Assembly (NCBI GenBank): GCA_964020975.1
Contig: OZ026615.1
Coordinates: forward strand, 84,383,989-84,447,988
DNA length: 64,000 bases
Reading direction: 5' to 3'
DNA from: Hermodice carunculata
Taxonomy: Eukaryota > Annelida > Polychaeta > Eunicida > Amphinomidae
The position numbers and the translations under genes are program-made. A model generated the notes under the pieces. The model ran no database searches, was not told the DNA's origin, and saw nothing but the letters and a program-made list of their open reading frames with translations. Positions 22,796-36,355 of the stretch are shown one piece after another. Every line of letters starts with the position of its first letter. The first letter of the stretch is position 1.

Positions 22796-25700
22796 TCAGT
22801 TTAAATCAGAGATGTCAACGATGACACGAATAAACATGGTGTCATCTTTGACATACTCGTGTCCATCGGCTTGAAGCTGACTTATGGCCATAAACAGGGG
22901 ACAGCCACTGGCGATGTTCATCTCTGTGACAGGTCTCTTGAAAGAGCTGCTTGACGGGTCAGGGCGGAAGGCATCAATGATGTGCTCTCTGCGTTTCTGG
23001 TCCAGCAACATAAAGGTCACTTTCTGACGGAACGGCCATGGCAACAGGGCGTCGTAAGTGCCTCGCATCACCACAAAGAACAGGGAGATGTGTGAACCTT
23101 TGCCCATGCCGTCACCATTAAGGTACACGCGTAAACACATCCTGTAACCTGCATAAAAGAAATATGGGACACGTATTACTGAATGACGAAATCATTCACT
23201 TTATATTTTGCAATAATACTTAAGACGGATAATTTGTGTTTCTTTCCTGCATGGAATGACCATAAGTTTAACTAATACGACCGTAGCAAATTAACCAAAT
23301 TAGACAGTGTCATTAACATATCCAAACCGTAGTCATAATGAAATGAATCCACGTCAATTCCGACCAAAGGCAATGTTCCTTGGTATGTTTAGCTGAATTA
23401 CATAAATTTATTGTTCGTCTGCACCCAAAAGAGTCCAAAACGTACATCCAAAGGTCTATAGGATCAAAAAAGCCAACAACATGGCAAGAATGCAAAAAAA
23501 AAAAAAAGTTTGAAATTATAGGCCTATTTCAGTAAATTGGCTTGAACAGGTGCATCATTAATGTGCATATAGGACCGTACAATTCATGAAAAGGGACCGA
23601 AATCTAAACCACAGCAGATGACTTGCAAGCACAGGTCCCAAATTTGAAGATACCAATAAAATTCAGCATTTAAAACCGTGAGATAAATTTAAATGAGACA
23701 TTCTGAGCCACATACTTATGTCTTGGTAAATAGGACAGACGATCCAAAGACAATATGCAAATGCAATTCATAACTTGGTGGTATATTTGAGATAAGATTT
23801 ACTTTTAGAGATAGGAACAATCGGCCTTGTGTATCTTCTGCATTATAATATGTGTATCACCCGCCTAAATGTGTGCGCATTTCTTTTATTATCATATGTG
23901 TATCATGTGAGAAGTCCACTCAGACAACACACATGCACCTTTAATGTCACGAACAGATAACGCACCCTGTCTGCTGGTGTAAAAGCAGGGAGAATAAAAG
24001 CTGGTGATCTTCCCACTCTTTGCATCCTGCATTCTCTTGCTAAGGTCAGATATTTTCCACAAGAGGGTGCCATCATAGCTAGAGAGCTCCTGGAACTGCA
24101 ACCGTATGTTCATGTCGGCCAGTGCAGTATCTTTGACAAGTAACGTTCTTTCTACAGCTGTCAGTTTGGCTTCCATTGCCTTCATGAGTTTTTGCTGCTC
24201 CGTGGCGGCCATTTCACGCTGCTGTGTCTGTCTCAGCATCACCTCAAGCACGCGCAGACACTTCTCTATCTGCTGATTAAGGACTCCTGTTATTTGTTCA
24301 AAAGCATCATGTTTCACTTTCATGTTCTCCAATGATTCATGTATTTCCTCAGATCTAAGATCCGTAGAATTGCTCCCTTGTTCTCCATTCCTACTTTCGT
24401 TTAATGTTGAAGCCAGCGCTCGGATCTGATCTTGAAATTCCTGCAATGATTCATTAGTCTGTGCTTGCTCTGCCGTCAAACCCTCCATAAGGCTTTCTGT
24501 TTTTCTCAAGTTTGCTTCTAAATTTGATACTACTTCTGCAATATATCGTTTGATGGTTTGAATATCCCACTGAAAAACGACAATTCGGATAGCTTGAAAA
24601 CAAGTCCATAAATAAATCTGTTGTCAGCAAAGGAACTTTACAGCAAAATGCACCAATCCCAGCTGAAAATGTCCATTAAATTCCATTTTTGTTTTGATTT
24701 GATTGCTCTTATCTACATGCAATGACAAGGACAGCTTGCCATCGTAAGGTGTCATCAGACGGGCTATGATGGTATAACAATCGACTCATGACGCGGGTGA
24801 AGACGATGATACTTTAGTCTGCATCACCTCAACAATACTGGTTAAACGGCATGAATCCATACCTGATATACATTTCATTTGTGTCTTTTCGTCCAGAACT
24901 ACTTCCTGGTAGTCACTACCCTATTCCGTAGTCCGAACCCTCTACACTCCATAAGCTAGCCTGTCACTGTCGAAGCTGTATACATATGGAAGTATTATTG
25001 TCACGTTCTTCAGTAGAATTTTGACATAGGCTGTATAAGCCCAAATAAATTTGAAAGTCTTGAGCGGGTAACTACTCAAAACATGTTTCGGAGCCTGTTC
25101 CCGTTTATGTCTCTCTGAGTAGCGGCTCCTTGTCTAAGCTAAATATTCCGCAAAGAGAATCCCCTTAATAATGAATAAGTATCAACATGGCAAATGATGA
25201 ATTAGCTAAATGCGTGAAGAATAAAGTGACTTAACCCTGAGCTAGTATGTACCCTTTCTAGCTAGATATACCACATTAGTCCAACCACTGTCAGTGTATA
25301 ACTGAGGTAGAAACAAACGGGGGCTATATATTCAATCACAGTGATTACAAAATAAACAGTTACAGCCCAACGCCTGTATAAAGCTATTGAATTTCTAACA
25401 GGTACCGTAATAATGGACATCCTGTACCAGAAACATAAAACAAACTCCATAATGACACCTACCCCTCCCTATAAAAAATTTCCAAGACATCAAGTTCTAT
25501 TTAGTTGTACACTCGCAGTTTATGTTTCAAAAGAATTTGTAATAATTGCGTAAACCCTGCCAATTTCTGGCTAAGAGCCTGGGACAGCCTATGACTGACT
25601 CCCGGCCCTGGAGTTAATGTTTCAAAAGAATGGCTCAAGGTTGTGACAATTGAGTAAATACTGCCAATTTCTGACTAAGTGCTCAGGACAGCCTATGACT

Positions 25701-28700
25701 GCCTCCCGGCCCTGGCGTGGAACAGCCGAATTTAGTCTTTTTTTTTTTTTACATTGAGTAAATGTTCACTTACATGTTCGACTTAAATGTCAGAAAGGTG
25801 AAAATTAAAGCATAATGATGCCAAAAGGTTAAATTAAGTCGCCAAACAGGCAAGTCTGAAATCTTTAAAATTATTGAAACAAAGTTTTCTACCAATCTCT
25901 GGATATTTACAGCAAAATTTGTAGACGTATTTGAAACAAAAATACACGCTTGAATCCTCTTGACTCGAGTTTGTTGTAAATATATTTGGTTCTGGATGCT
26001 AAGTCCGGAAATTTAGAACAAATTCGACCAAATATCAAAATTTGTGACAAAAATGTATTATATCCAATAGTTTCTGAAATATTACAGTCAGGGAAAGGAT
26101 AATTGACTACTTCAAAGTTAAACTCATCAATTTTGTGATAGACTTTAATGCCAAACCTGTCATTTGAGACACGAATATCCAAATTCAGGAACACATCTCT
26201 GAAATCATCTGAATTGTTTCCTTCCAGAGGGATATCTTTTGAGTAATTTCTTTAGCAAGATTTACACAAGCAAAGTCATCAATGTACCTAGATGTATATA
26301 AATTTCTTCATATCACATTGTTGTTATGGGATGTTCATTATCGAACACCTGGTATTCTACGCATTTCAAATGAGCATGTGTGCATGGAACGGTCATATTG
26401 TTTCTATCAAGCTTACTTGGCTTCTCGGTGAGGTTCCCCTGGAAGGTCTTTGACGACATGTTCGCTCATGTTCCTGGAACAACAGAAATACTTTTTGTTT
26501 GGAAAATGTCACGCAAACTGCCCCAGAGCACGATGTGAGAAGACAAGCAATTTTGCATAGAATCAGATCTCTCTGTGTGCCCGCAATGCAGACAACCATA
26601 GTGGAAGCTGGAATTGTACCTGTATATTGCTTTAGATGACACTAAATATAAAGAATTTGAAACGTTCCCTTTTAAAATATAAAATACTAGGAATTTCCAA
26701 CATACATTAGATATATAACAGAAAGTCAGGAATGACATTTCCATCCATTATTGTTTGGAAGACATTAAAATAAAAAAACTTGAGGGCCTCCAATTAATAT
26801 AATTCAAATACTTAAACCTTCAAAATTTACCGGTTGCAAAATGGTAAAAAACTATGCACCAGTTATAATGACAACTCTAGTATAGTGGTGCTGATATCTA
26901 TGATGTAACATTGCAACCTCTAATTTGCGTAATTTAAAATTCTACGACGTTTGCTCCATGTCCATTAGAAGCACAAAGGTCAACAGCATATAGGTAGATA
27001 TTACAATGACATCAGTATTGTGGTTTCAAAAATTTTCAAGATGTAAAATTCACAGCTTCTCATTAGCATAATTGCACATGCAATTAAACTGTTGAAGATA
27101 TTGAAAAGTTTTAAGTTAAATGCCACTGTTAAACATAGCCTTCAACATGGCCCGCAGAGAGGCTGGTGAGCCTGTCGGCCAATGTTTTTTTTGCCAATAA
27201 AATATGTTTAAACCAACATGCCCACTCTTTGGTATAAAATACAAGTGTACAAAGAGCCACGAGGGGTTTTTGAACATCTTCCCTGTTCAAAGAATGAAAG
27301 GATATCTTAACCCTCAAAGTATAATGTCTATTGGTTTCTTTCACGTTGAGAAGCTGCTTTGTCTGAGATGTTTGTCCACTGCGATATAATACTAGAATGT
27401 ATAGTTTTGTACATGTATATACTACTTTAACGCTTCACGTCGGGTCTTTACATGTGACGGTAAGGTATCGCAGAGCAACTCGACTGTCTGGAAGATGTTT
27501 TCAGTGCGCACGCGCTGACATCACCTGCTCTACGCATTGTTGTTTATTCATATCCTCGTCATGTATCATTCCTGAAGGAAAATGATCAATCGACCCAAGT
27601 GTTCAAATTGGTTCTGCACCATTTTGTAATATTGTTTCTACACTTTCAGACCTTGCAATGAACAAATCTTAGCCATCATGTAACCGTTACTAGCAAGACA
27701 ATTCGGGACGGGGAATCATGAAGAAATATATAGATTGCTTGAACACATCATTATAAAAAAATATCACAAAGCAGAGCTTTGCAAGAGGCGTTACATGGTA
27801 TAATATGGGGGAAAAGTAACAACTTTGCTTGGCACTATGGCAGTAATTCTCACATGTACGATAAGATAAGTAGAGGAGCTTACTTCAAAAGATTGGAAAA
27901 CACCAGACCAGGTACATCCATCATTAATACAGTGTACAGCCAGGCTGTCAAGCTCTCTTTTGATAGCCCTGTCAGAAAATACCTGAAAAAATACAAGAAG
28001 TTTATTTGAAATAAATGTAAACTTCAAATACTTCTTTTTACATGCTTTGCTTTCCTGAAACTATCGATACAATGGAAATCTTGCTCTACAGTAGAATATG
28101 CAATACAATTAAAAATTATAATTGGAGTAAGGTAAGTTTTACGAAGGAACAGTATATAACTGAAGCTGGCTGTTTACACGCAATCTGGACAAGGTGACTG
28201 CGCTTGAGCAAATAAATTATTTCAGCTACAATAACAGCAACAGGTGCAGTCATCTGAATCATTGGGATGATGACATATGCAAATTCCTTAAAAGAAGACA
28301 CTTTAATAAAGTTCCGATATAGCTCACATTTTTCAAAGTGAAAAAAATCCATGTTCAATGCCTTCCTCAGCACGCTCCGGGCACAATTGCCTAATGCTAG
28401 CTGTGATCTATGTTTCCGTCCATAATTTATTATAGGAAAAGTTTGTTTAAATAAAGAATCAATATAATGCCATTTGCAGTGCCTGGTGGTTTCTTCCTTA
28501 TGTTCAATTCTTGTTCTCGAGACAGGATTTTCCCAAACAGGAAATTACGAGAGTCAGTTTGAACGAACACTCTAAAAATTCTATAGAAGCACCTGCGCTA
28601 GGCTAATTTAACATGTTAGTCAACGGGAGCCTGATTTTGTGGTGTGAGACCAGCACGGCTACGTATGTGTGAACGCATCCGGACGAAGCATAAAGGACAT

Positions 28701-29631
28701 TTAATCCCTCGTTTTACGATCAAACAATTTCTGACCTGGTCATGGTGTAGTATACTGAATTCATTCTCAGTGTCCTCTTCTACACATGCCGGACATTTTG
28801 CTTTTTCTGGTGCCCTTGAAAAAGTAATGATTACAGCAGTCAAAATATTGAATTTTGGGTTTTGGTAGTATTGTGCAGTTAAACGGCAATATAGAAATTC
28901 TGAAAGATGTAGATTTTTTATAGGTACATGGGAACCAGTTGCGGCAATAATTAATGTTGTCCTGTCCATTTACACGGAAAGTTGAGAACCGGAAACCAAA
29001 GGGCAGACTCGAGGATTTACCTCTTACCCAATCATGTTATAAAAATTAACATCTTTGTCCTGCATACCGTGCACAGACTGCGGGCACAAGGTTGTTGCCC
29101 TGCTGCAAAATTAGCAACGTGTGTTTATAAACCGTATGTATAGAAACTGAGAACGTGTTGGTGTCTACAATAAAAGTGTCTCATCTTTATCTTATAAAAC
29201 TATTGCAGTCTTTATGCACAATTATATGCAATAATAAAGAAGCAGACAAAACCCAGAATACATTTAAACGTGTCGCTTTGAGACGGTCAACATGAAATTG
29301 CAACGCCAATTTATGTTATTTACTATTAAACAATATTGTATGTTTTTCTGTTATCAGCGCTGATATTATGGATATTTCTAGAAAACGAGATTATAAAACA
29401 AATGAAAACATATTACCTTAAAAAATTATCTAAACAGGTTTCACAAAACCGGTGTCCACAGAAACTCTGCACAGGGTTTCTTAGAAGAAGATGACAGACG
29501 CTGCAAAGAAACTTTGAGTCTGGTGGCCCGCTGAGGATGTGCGGGGAATGGCCGCCATCGTTGATGGATGGATCATTGTCACGCATGCTGCTCCTGCAGC
29601 TTGAATCTTGGGGAACCTCTGCGCGTGCCAT
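22796..29631 (-). CDS. TRAF2-like: TRAF2-like adaptor/E3 protein with RING, one zinc finger, coiled coil and MATH domain
   Basis: TRAFs are cytoplasmic trimeric adaptors that bind TNF-receptor-family tails and relay NF-kappaB and JNK signals; the RING can act with ubiquitin-conjugating enzymes. Six coding exons on the minus strand join with GT-AG sites in matching phase: 29417-29631, 28736-28814, 27884-27982, 26417-26473, 23966-24569 and 22796-23148, giving 468 codons plus stop. The RING spans 43-82 (CSVC, CGHRFCETC, CPAC). One TRAF-type finger uses C116, C121, H133 and C137 and is split by an intron. A coiled coil runs about 155-310. MATH/TRAF-C covers about 315-468 (YDGTLLWKISD, GYRMCLRVYLNGDG, MNIASGCPLF). 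Known TRAF2 proteins have several more fingers; none is visible in the introns. The ATG at 29631 is chosen because an in-frame stop lies 11 codons upstream. Intron 4 holds a Penelope-like insertion. Confidence 0.92.
24878..26330 (-). mobile_element. Penelope-like retroelement, copy C, in TRAF intron 4
   Basis: On the minus strand a reverse transcriptase tail, with RYIDDFACVN at about 26286-26257 and then a FLNLDI...YPFPDCNI segment (26194-25907), runs directly into the 1.1-kb block shared with 12784-13879 and 42070-43186. RYIDDF followed by an FLDL-type strand and a VNFPF/VNYPF-type segment is characteristic of Penelope-like elements. No GIY-YIG endonuclease was seen downstream. The element is 5'-truncated, broken by several changes, and looks old. 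It occupies most of the 1.85-kb intron between the last zinc-finger exon and the coiled-coil exon. Confidence 0.68.
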
Positions 29632-29708
29632 CAGTGTATCACTCAAGTGTTTGGATGTAAATTACACTTGTATGGTATCTATCATCAATATATATAAATA
29701 ATTGTCTT

Positions 29709-29810
<102 letters not shown>

Positions 29811-30439
29811 AGTGAAAATTCGTTAAAATGACACCATTTGTTCCCTTAGAAATACGATACGATACCGATACATTTTCTTTAAATATTAGACATTAAAACG
29901 GATCTATACATAGTAAAAAAGATACAAAATAATCACATGCTGAAAGTTTACATGAAAGGTAAAAGAGGCTGGTAAATCTTACAATTGGCATATATAAAAA
30001 TAGTCTTAGATTAAAAGTCTATAGCCGTTCTCATGCTGAATGTAGAGTGTCCTTGTCCATAAACCCCAAAGTGGGTAGCGCCAACGGATATCACTACTAT
30101 CAGGGACGTGCTATAGATCGAACGTCCCTGCTACTCTTCAAAGTCTGTAGTAGCACATTTTCCTGATATTGATATTCTGCACACAAAACTGTACAGAAGT
30201 GTCCCTTGAATTTCTCCGTATGTCTTAACATTGTTTGACACAAGTATATCACTGATACTACAGAACTTACAGGCATCTGAGAAACCATCTGAAAGCATTA
30301 TTAAAACAAATTTTCAACTTTGTCAAATCAGTCTTTAAGTATTTACACCCGAGTTGCGAAGTATAAAAGGACATGCAGTACGTTTTAAAAAGCAAAAACC
30401 TTAATCTCACGGCTACACATATAAAATTTCCCTCTTAGC

Positions 30440-30660
30440 ATTTTAGCTCTAACGCACAATGAGCGGTATTATCCTCTCACATCTAGATCATCACACAAGT
30501 TTTCAGTAAGAACATGACCAAGATACTTAAATTCTTCAACAAAACTAAGCTTCGTTCCAGCCAAGTAGATAGTATCAAACAAGGATGCAAGAGTGTGTGC
30601 CAGATAACTGAATATGTCAGATAAATGAATCAAACAACAAAGAAAATGAACATTTGCCAT
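30440..30660 (-). mobile_element. LINE reverse transcriptase relic
   Basis: The minus frame ends in TKLSFVEEFKYLGHVLTENL and CDDLDVRG. The FKYLGH...DLxDDxDIxR pattern follows the YADD core in many LINE reverse transcriptases. Only about 60 codons survive, between two microsatellites. Confidence 0.6.
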
Positions 30661-30693
30661 TCAAAACTTGTGTCATTTTAATGACGTTTCACT

Positions 30694-30694
<1 letters not shown>

Positions 30695-30772
<78 letters not shown>
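30695..30772. repeat. (AAT)n microsatellite
   Basis: About 26 AAT units, followed by mixed TA/CA repeats to 30850. Confidence 0.95.
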
Positions 30773-30774
<2 letters not shown>

Positions 30775-31016
30775 TATACAATTGTATTTGTTTATATATA
30801 TACATATATATGTACACACACACATATATATGTATTAATATATATATATGGCAATGTCATCGAAGGTCATTCGAGTGACGTTTTTAGAACTCTTGCTTTG
30901 TGCAAAAATTGGAAGTGGAAAGGCCACGAGCTTTCAGTCTGTCGCTATTAATGAGCATTAAGCTCACAAGATGGCGCCTCATCATAGTGCATGCTTACAT
31001 ACACGTTACACACACG

Positions 31017-31175
<159 letters not shown>

Positions 31176-31179
31176 GAAA

Positions 31180-31528
31180 GCTACATGGCTTCAGTTTTTA
31201 TGTATATACAGAAGGTCAGGCCTCCGGTGCGCTTGCGTTGAAAGAAAAACGTGCGGATTAATTTTTTTTTCAATGCTGTCTGCCTCCCAGTGGGAAAAAA
31301 CTTTTGATAGTCTCTGGGTTGGCACTTTGTCACAATTTGATTTTAAACAAGCGATGGTCATCATTCTGTTTCATCATATATTTTGTGTGCGAGTTGATAG
31401 TTTAAATCCCTTTTAATCACGTTATGTAAGGAATTTCTCTCTTTCTCGTCTGTTTAAATTCACTCGATCTTACAAAGAGCAATTAAACACACAAAGACAC
31501 ACATATATATATATTTTATACATGTCAA

Positions 31529-31561
<33 letters not shown>

Positions 31562-32600
31562 GAAAATGTAATGGTTGCAAAAGTATGAACTGAAATGAGT
31601 TAAAATGTATAAGTAGTAAGATTTGAGTATATAATTTATTATGATGATTCAGTATAATCTCTGGCTTAAATAGGGAGTCAGAGAGTTAATAGAGTTAATG
31701 TACAGGCATTTGCACGTGCACATGTATAACCCAAGTGGCTCATGTGAACAACTGGATCTGATTGGTTAAGTGAGATCGGGTCACTGAGTAAAAAGTATCA
31801 AGAGCAGCGGAAAGCAATCACCCTGGCTGTAATAGATACAGGGCCACAAATATTATCAGTTTCACACGAGTGGTTGTCCCGTGCATAATTTGCTCAAGTT
31901 CTCGATACATGCATGTAATTTTGAACTTTCTGTGGAGAGGTGGTTCTAGATTCAATTATTTATGTCAGTATGGTACTAGTAGCCAATAGCGCTTCATGTT
32001 GAATCTAGTTTTTTAATGTTATATGGTAGGTCTAAAAACGACCAAATGATCATACATTTGAGCTGTAGGAAAGCTCCATCATAGGTAGTTAAACGGTCAA
32101 GGTAATTAAAATTTGTCTGAGTGTTATGAACGCATAAATTATATGTATTATGTTGTACATAGATATGTGTCTGTCTGGTTGTTGTGTGGTTTAACAGTAA
32201 ACACCTGAGGTTGACAGCAGCTGGACGTGAGTATAGAAAACCTGAATTCGTTTTGGCAAGATCTATGTAGAAATATCTTTTAAATAAAATTAATCAGGCT
32301 CACGTTTCTCATTTCTGATACGACACTTTGCTTTTGAGTTGCAGCTCAGTGACTGATTTGCAGACCAAGTGGGGCCCATACAGACAGACAGCCTAAGCTG
32401 GAAGTTGTGCTGCCTGAACATAAAACTGTAAATTTATTTGTAAGTGTCTGAGCAATCATATACATATACAGTAACAGTTGCTGTCATTTTGTTTTGTTCA
32501 AAGCTAGAATATAACGTGTATATATAATTCATTTTGGCACATAGTCGAGTCTGTGTCAGCAGAAACGTAGGAGGGTACAACATTGTAACAATATATATAT
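31180..32600. other. No gene recognised
   Basis: Unique sequence with TA-rich patches at 31503-31560 and 32591-32600. No coding frame or splice-bounded exon is convincing. Confidence 0.4.
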
Positions 32601-32601
32601 A

Positions 32602-33443
32602 CAGTAAAACCTGTCCTTGTGGACACCTCTCTACTGTGGACACCTGCTCAATGCGGACAGTTTTGGCCAGAACCGAATATTTTTAAGTCATTTTCATATT
32701 GGTGATACCTGTCTACAGTAGACACCTGTCGATTGTGTATTGCGGACACTTTTTTGGGGTACTAAATGCAGAAACAACCTGTCTATTGCGGACACAATAT
32801 ATCAATTCATTTTTTTGCAACTTGTTATATTCCAAGTTGTAATGCCTGAACAATGCCATGCATGTTAAGCTGGAATCAAAGACTAATTAATCCATTGTTC
32901 AGTGGCCTGTAACACATAATAAGCTCACTCAGCCAAGCAGTCAGGCTGCAATGCCTCAACGAACATGCCAGGTGTCTCTTAGCACTGGTGCTCCGGTTGA
33001 GTGAGGTTGCTCACACTTTCTCTGTCTATCAAACAATTAAGCTCCATAGATCAATCATTAAGCCTAAAACAAAGGACCCACTGAGACTCATGTGAAGTTA
33101 TTCACAATTTGTAACAATGGCACATACAGTTATACTGTACTCAAAGGATAGGATATCCCTGTGGTATGTTTGTTGTTTGTTTCTTTTCTGTTAGTAAACG
33201 AAATTACGCAAACTTTCTTTAGCCTGGTAAGCCCATACATACATAATTTTTCCCTTAAAAGATAAAAACTGAAAAATCACAAGTTAAGGTGTGTTTGAGT
33301 AAAGTGTCAGGGGCATAATGTACAAAAACTGAGAGCAAATGTACTCTGAGATCCCAAAAGTTCACCCCCTGCCTATTGTGGACACCTGTCTATTGCGGAC
33401 ACTTTTGCCAGAACCACAGGTGTCCGCAATAGTCAGGTTTTAC

Positions 33444-33445
<2 letters not shown>
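32602..33445. mobile_element. Non-autonomous Tc1/mariner-superfamily (pogo/Tigger-like) TIR element, 844 bp
   Basis: The ends are CAGTAAAACCTGTCC at the left and the inverse, GTCAGGTTTTACTG, at the right. Both are flanked by TA, the target duplication of the Tc1/mariner superfamily. CAGTAAAACC termini are typical of invertebrate pogo/Tigger-type elements. Both ends carry subterminal copies of a TGTCTATTGCGGACAC-like motif in direct and inverted orientation. No transposase frame exists, so it would rely on one encoded elsewhere. It landed within a TA microsatellite. Confidence 0.8.
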
Positions 33446-33488
<43 letters not shown>

Positions 33489-33535
33489 GTACATACATAC
33501 ACAACAAATACACACACACACACACACACACACAC
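33446..33535. repeat. Mixed (TA)n and (CA)n microsatellites
   Basis: TA run continuing from the target site of the pogo-like element, then CA repeats at 33511-33535 and further TA to 33570. Confidence 0.9.
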
Positions 33536-33880
33536 ATATCTATATATATGTACATATATATATACATATTGCATTTTGTGCCCGAAACATGGAAGCTAAG
33601 CTAATCATCCGTCGCAGTTCTCTTCGGAACACGGGAGAGTGTAATACTCTTTTTGGTAGTCGTATGTTAAGCAGTTAAAAAGGAAAAAAAAGCCTCTGTG
33701 TATACCAAGATATCATAATACCAACCAGATCAGACAACGTCAAGTCAACGTTCCTTGGAGCGACAATAACTGAAACGCAGAATACCGAACCTTATATAGA
33801 CAAGCGGTTTTTTGCTGACTTTGTACATTTCAATTATGCCTTGTCATCATTCAGCGTTAATGTAGCAGTAAATTGTGTTC

Positions 33881-33881
<1 letters not shown>

Positions 33882-33965
<84 letters not shown>
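33882..33965. repeat. (TA)n microsatellite
   Basis: Uninterrupted TA run of about 84 bp. Confidence 0.95.
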
Positions 33966-33968
<3 letters not shown>

Positions 33969-33969
33969 T

Positions 33970-35190
33970 ATCATATTTTCCACATTCAAATATTTTGGAA
34001 ATCTGAAGACAACTTGCTGCTTTGTCACACTCCTTGATAACCAGAGTAAGTTCTTTTCTCATCGGACTATAAGTGGTTGCCATGTTCGCTCTGGCACTGC
34101 CAGTTGGTGAATGAAATAATGGCAGAAACCACCGTGCTGCCAAATGAGGCTCACTCAACACAAAGTAAGGTCGCATTGGGCAATGTTAGTGAATTTAATA
34201 CAGGTATGACTAATTGTGAGAGTCGTAGTCACATTTAACAGGTGGTCGCATTAAACAGATGATAAACAATATATATATATTCGTTATTTGGTCATTGTAT
34301 GATATTCAACGATGTATTGTGCTATCTTGCTTTTATCCCCCCCCCCCCCAATGGGGTTTCAATAAAATTGATATAAAATTTATGTAAATACTCGGCAAAT
34401 TGCCGTCTCAAAAATGGGCATGCAATTGTAAGATTAAAACTTGTAAATAAGACCTCTGTTAGGACTCAAAATATTTATTCATCTCACGAAATCTAAACGA
34501 TACTTCAAATCTTTTTTGGCCTCAAAAACAGAATTCGTACGTAACAATGCTATGTATTATATTTGTAGTGTGTTTTTGTCGTCGACATAGCTTTTCTGTC
34601 GTTGTGTGTACCAACGCGCACCACTCAAACGTCATCATCATGTGACCTCATGGAATTTGTAATTGTGCGGTAAACATGTTCAGGCACAAGTGACAGCTGC
34701 GGTGTTTGCTATTCGGGTCAATGGTGTTCTTCATGTTCCTCAATGCACACAATAGTGCAGATCGGCTTGAAGAATGTTTACCATAAATTTACTTTCAAGG
34801 ACAGCGTGATGTTTTTTTGAATCGCAGAAGAATCTGGGCTGTATTTACCTCTCTGGAAAAATGGGTGTCAGGGGCCACCTTGAGCTAGTTTATCCAAGCT
34901 CATACTCATAGACATAGGACAAACACGGTGGTAAGGTTTAACCTTTATGGAACTTCACTGGGACTCCAGCTTACAGCTTACCTACACCAGTCTGTATACC
35001 TCGACGCAATTTGACCAGGACTGGGGAATTCTTGACCAAAAATAATGATCGTCGTTTTACTTACAAATAATATAAGCTTCGTTCTGCACGAAAGGAGACG
35101 TCGTGTTCAATGAAGCACATGAAGTTTTTGGAAACATGCAATTCACGCCTGCGATGAAGAATCCAAGGCAAACCTTCGATTAATACCAAT
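33970..35190. other. No gene recognised
   Basis: Unique sequence with a C11 run near 34340. No coding frame with support. Confidence 0.4.
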
Positions 35191-35200
35191 TTGTGGTCTT

Positions 35201-35481
35201 TGTAGATCTGTGTGTGTATATATTTTCCCTTAGCTTGTATCCAAGATGTCTAGCAAATCATAGTAACCGAATGTTGCGTAGGCCAGTGATTTTTATATGT
35301 GTGTACGTGTGTGAACTATGCAACAGTCATCAGGTGGATTTCATCATTTATGGAAATTCTGAGTCTTGCGATTCTCAATTTTGACCCCAAATGAATCATT
35401 GTGCAACTCACCCAGAACATACTAGAACTGAGGGATTGACTTTAAGACACGTGTGTCTAAGCTTGCGATTCAACTTATATA

Positions 35482-35569
<88 letters not shown>

Positions 35570-35854
35570 ATACATGTGTGAAATAGATCTTTATATGTAT
35601 ATATTTTCCCTTAGCTTGTATCCAAGATGTCTAGCAAATCATAGTAACCGAATGTTGCGTAGGCCAGTGATTTTTATATGTGTGTACGTGTGTGAACTAT
35701 GCAACAGTCACCAGGTGGATTTCATCATTAATGGAAATTCTGAGTCTTGCGATTCTCAACTTTGACCCCAAATGAATCATTGTGCAACTCACCCAGAACA
35801 TACTAGAACTGAGGGATTGACTTTAAGACACGTGTGTCTAAGCTTGCGATTCAA

Positions 35855-35893
<39 letters not shown>
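35201..35893 (+). repeat. Direct tandem duplication, ~382-bp period, ending in (TA)n
   Basis: About 270 bp beginning near 35201 (GTATATATTTTCCCTTAGC) recurs near 35583 with only a few substitutions. Each copy runs into a (TA)n tract (35475-35563 and 35857-35893) and then ATACATGTGTGAAATA. The near identity indicates a recent duplication, probably by slippage or unequal exchange between TA tracts. The matching 63-residue frames in both copies reflect the duplication, not a gene. Confidence 0.9.
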
Positions 35894-35897
<4 letters not shown>

Positions 35898-36239
35898 CAT
35901 GTGTGAAATACATACGTGCGGTAATCAGCACTCAATCATAAACATTTGTGTGGTCTCGCCAGATGAAAAAAAGCATGTTTATTTGTACCGATCAATGGCA
36001 AAACGCAAATAAAATATTCTCCTGGAATGCATGTTTCTTTTTAGTTTTTAATATTTTAATTTGATATGGCGCAGGTCAGTTATCAGGGACGTTTTTATTC
36101 AGTATTACAGGAATGTTTATGCTCTAAACATTGTCTAAGTTTTTGTCAAAATCAGGTCGCACTGTAGAATAACCACAAGTGTGGTTAAATACGTACCGGT
36201 GTCACAGCACGGCCAGGACCCCGGGATCTTTAAATTTAG

Positions 36240-36244
36240 CGCAT

Positions 36245-36279
<35 letters not shown>

Positions 36280-36355
36280 GATAGTTTTATTGACAAAATT
36301 GAGTCAAACTTGACTCATAAGTCGGACAAGACATAAAGTGTAACATAATACATAC
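36240..36355 (-). mobile_element. LINE 3'-end relic with (TTAC)n tail
   Basis: On the minus strand the sequence reads TTTTGTCAATAAAACTATCA and then runs into TTAC units (36246-36280). This matches the GTCAATAAA plus tetranucleotide-tail layout of the LINEs at 19.4 and 21.7 kb. Confidence 0.5.
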
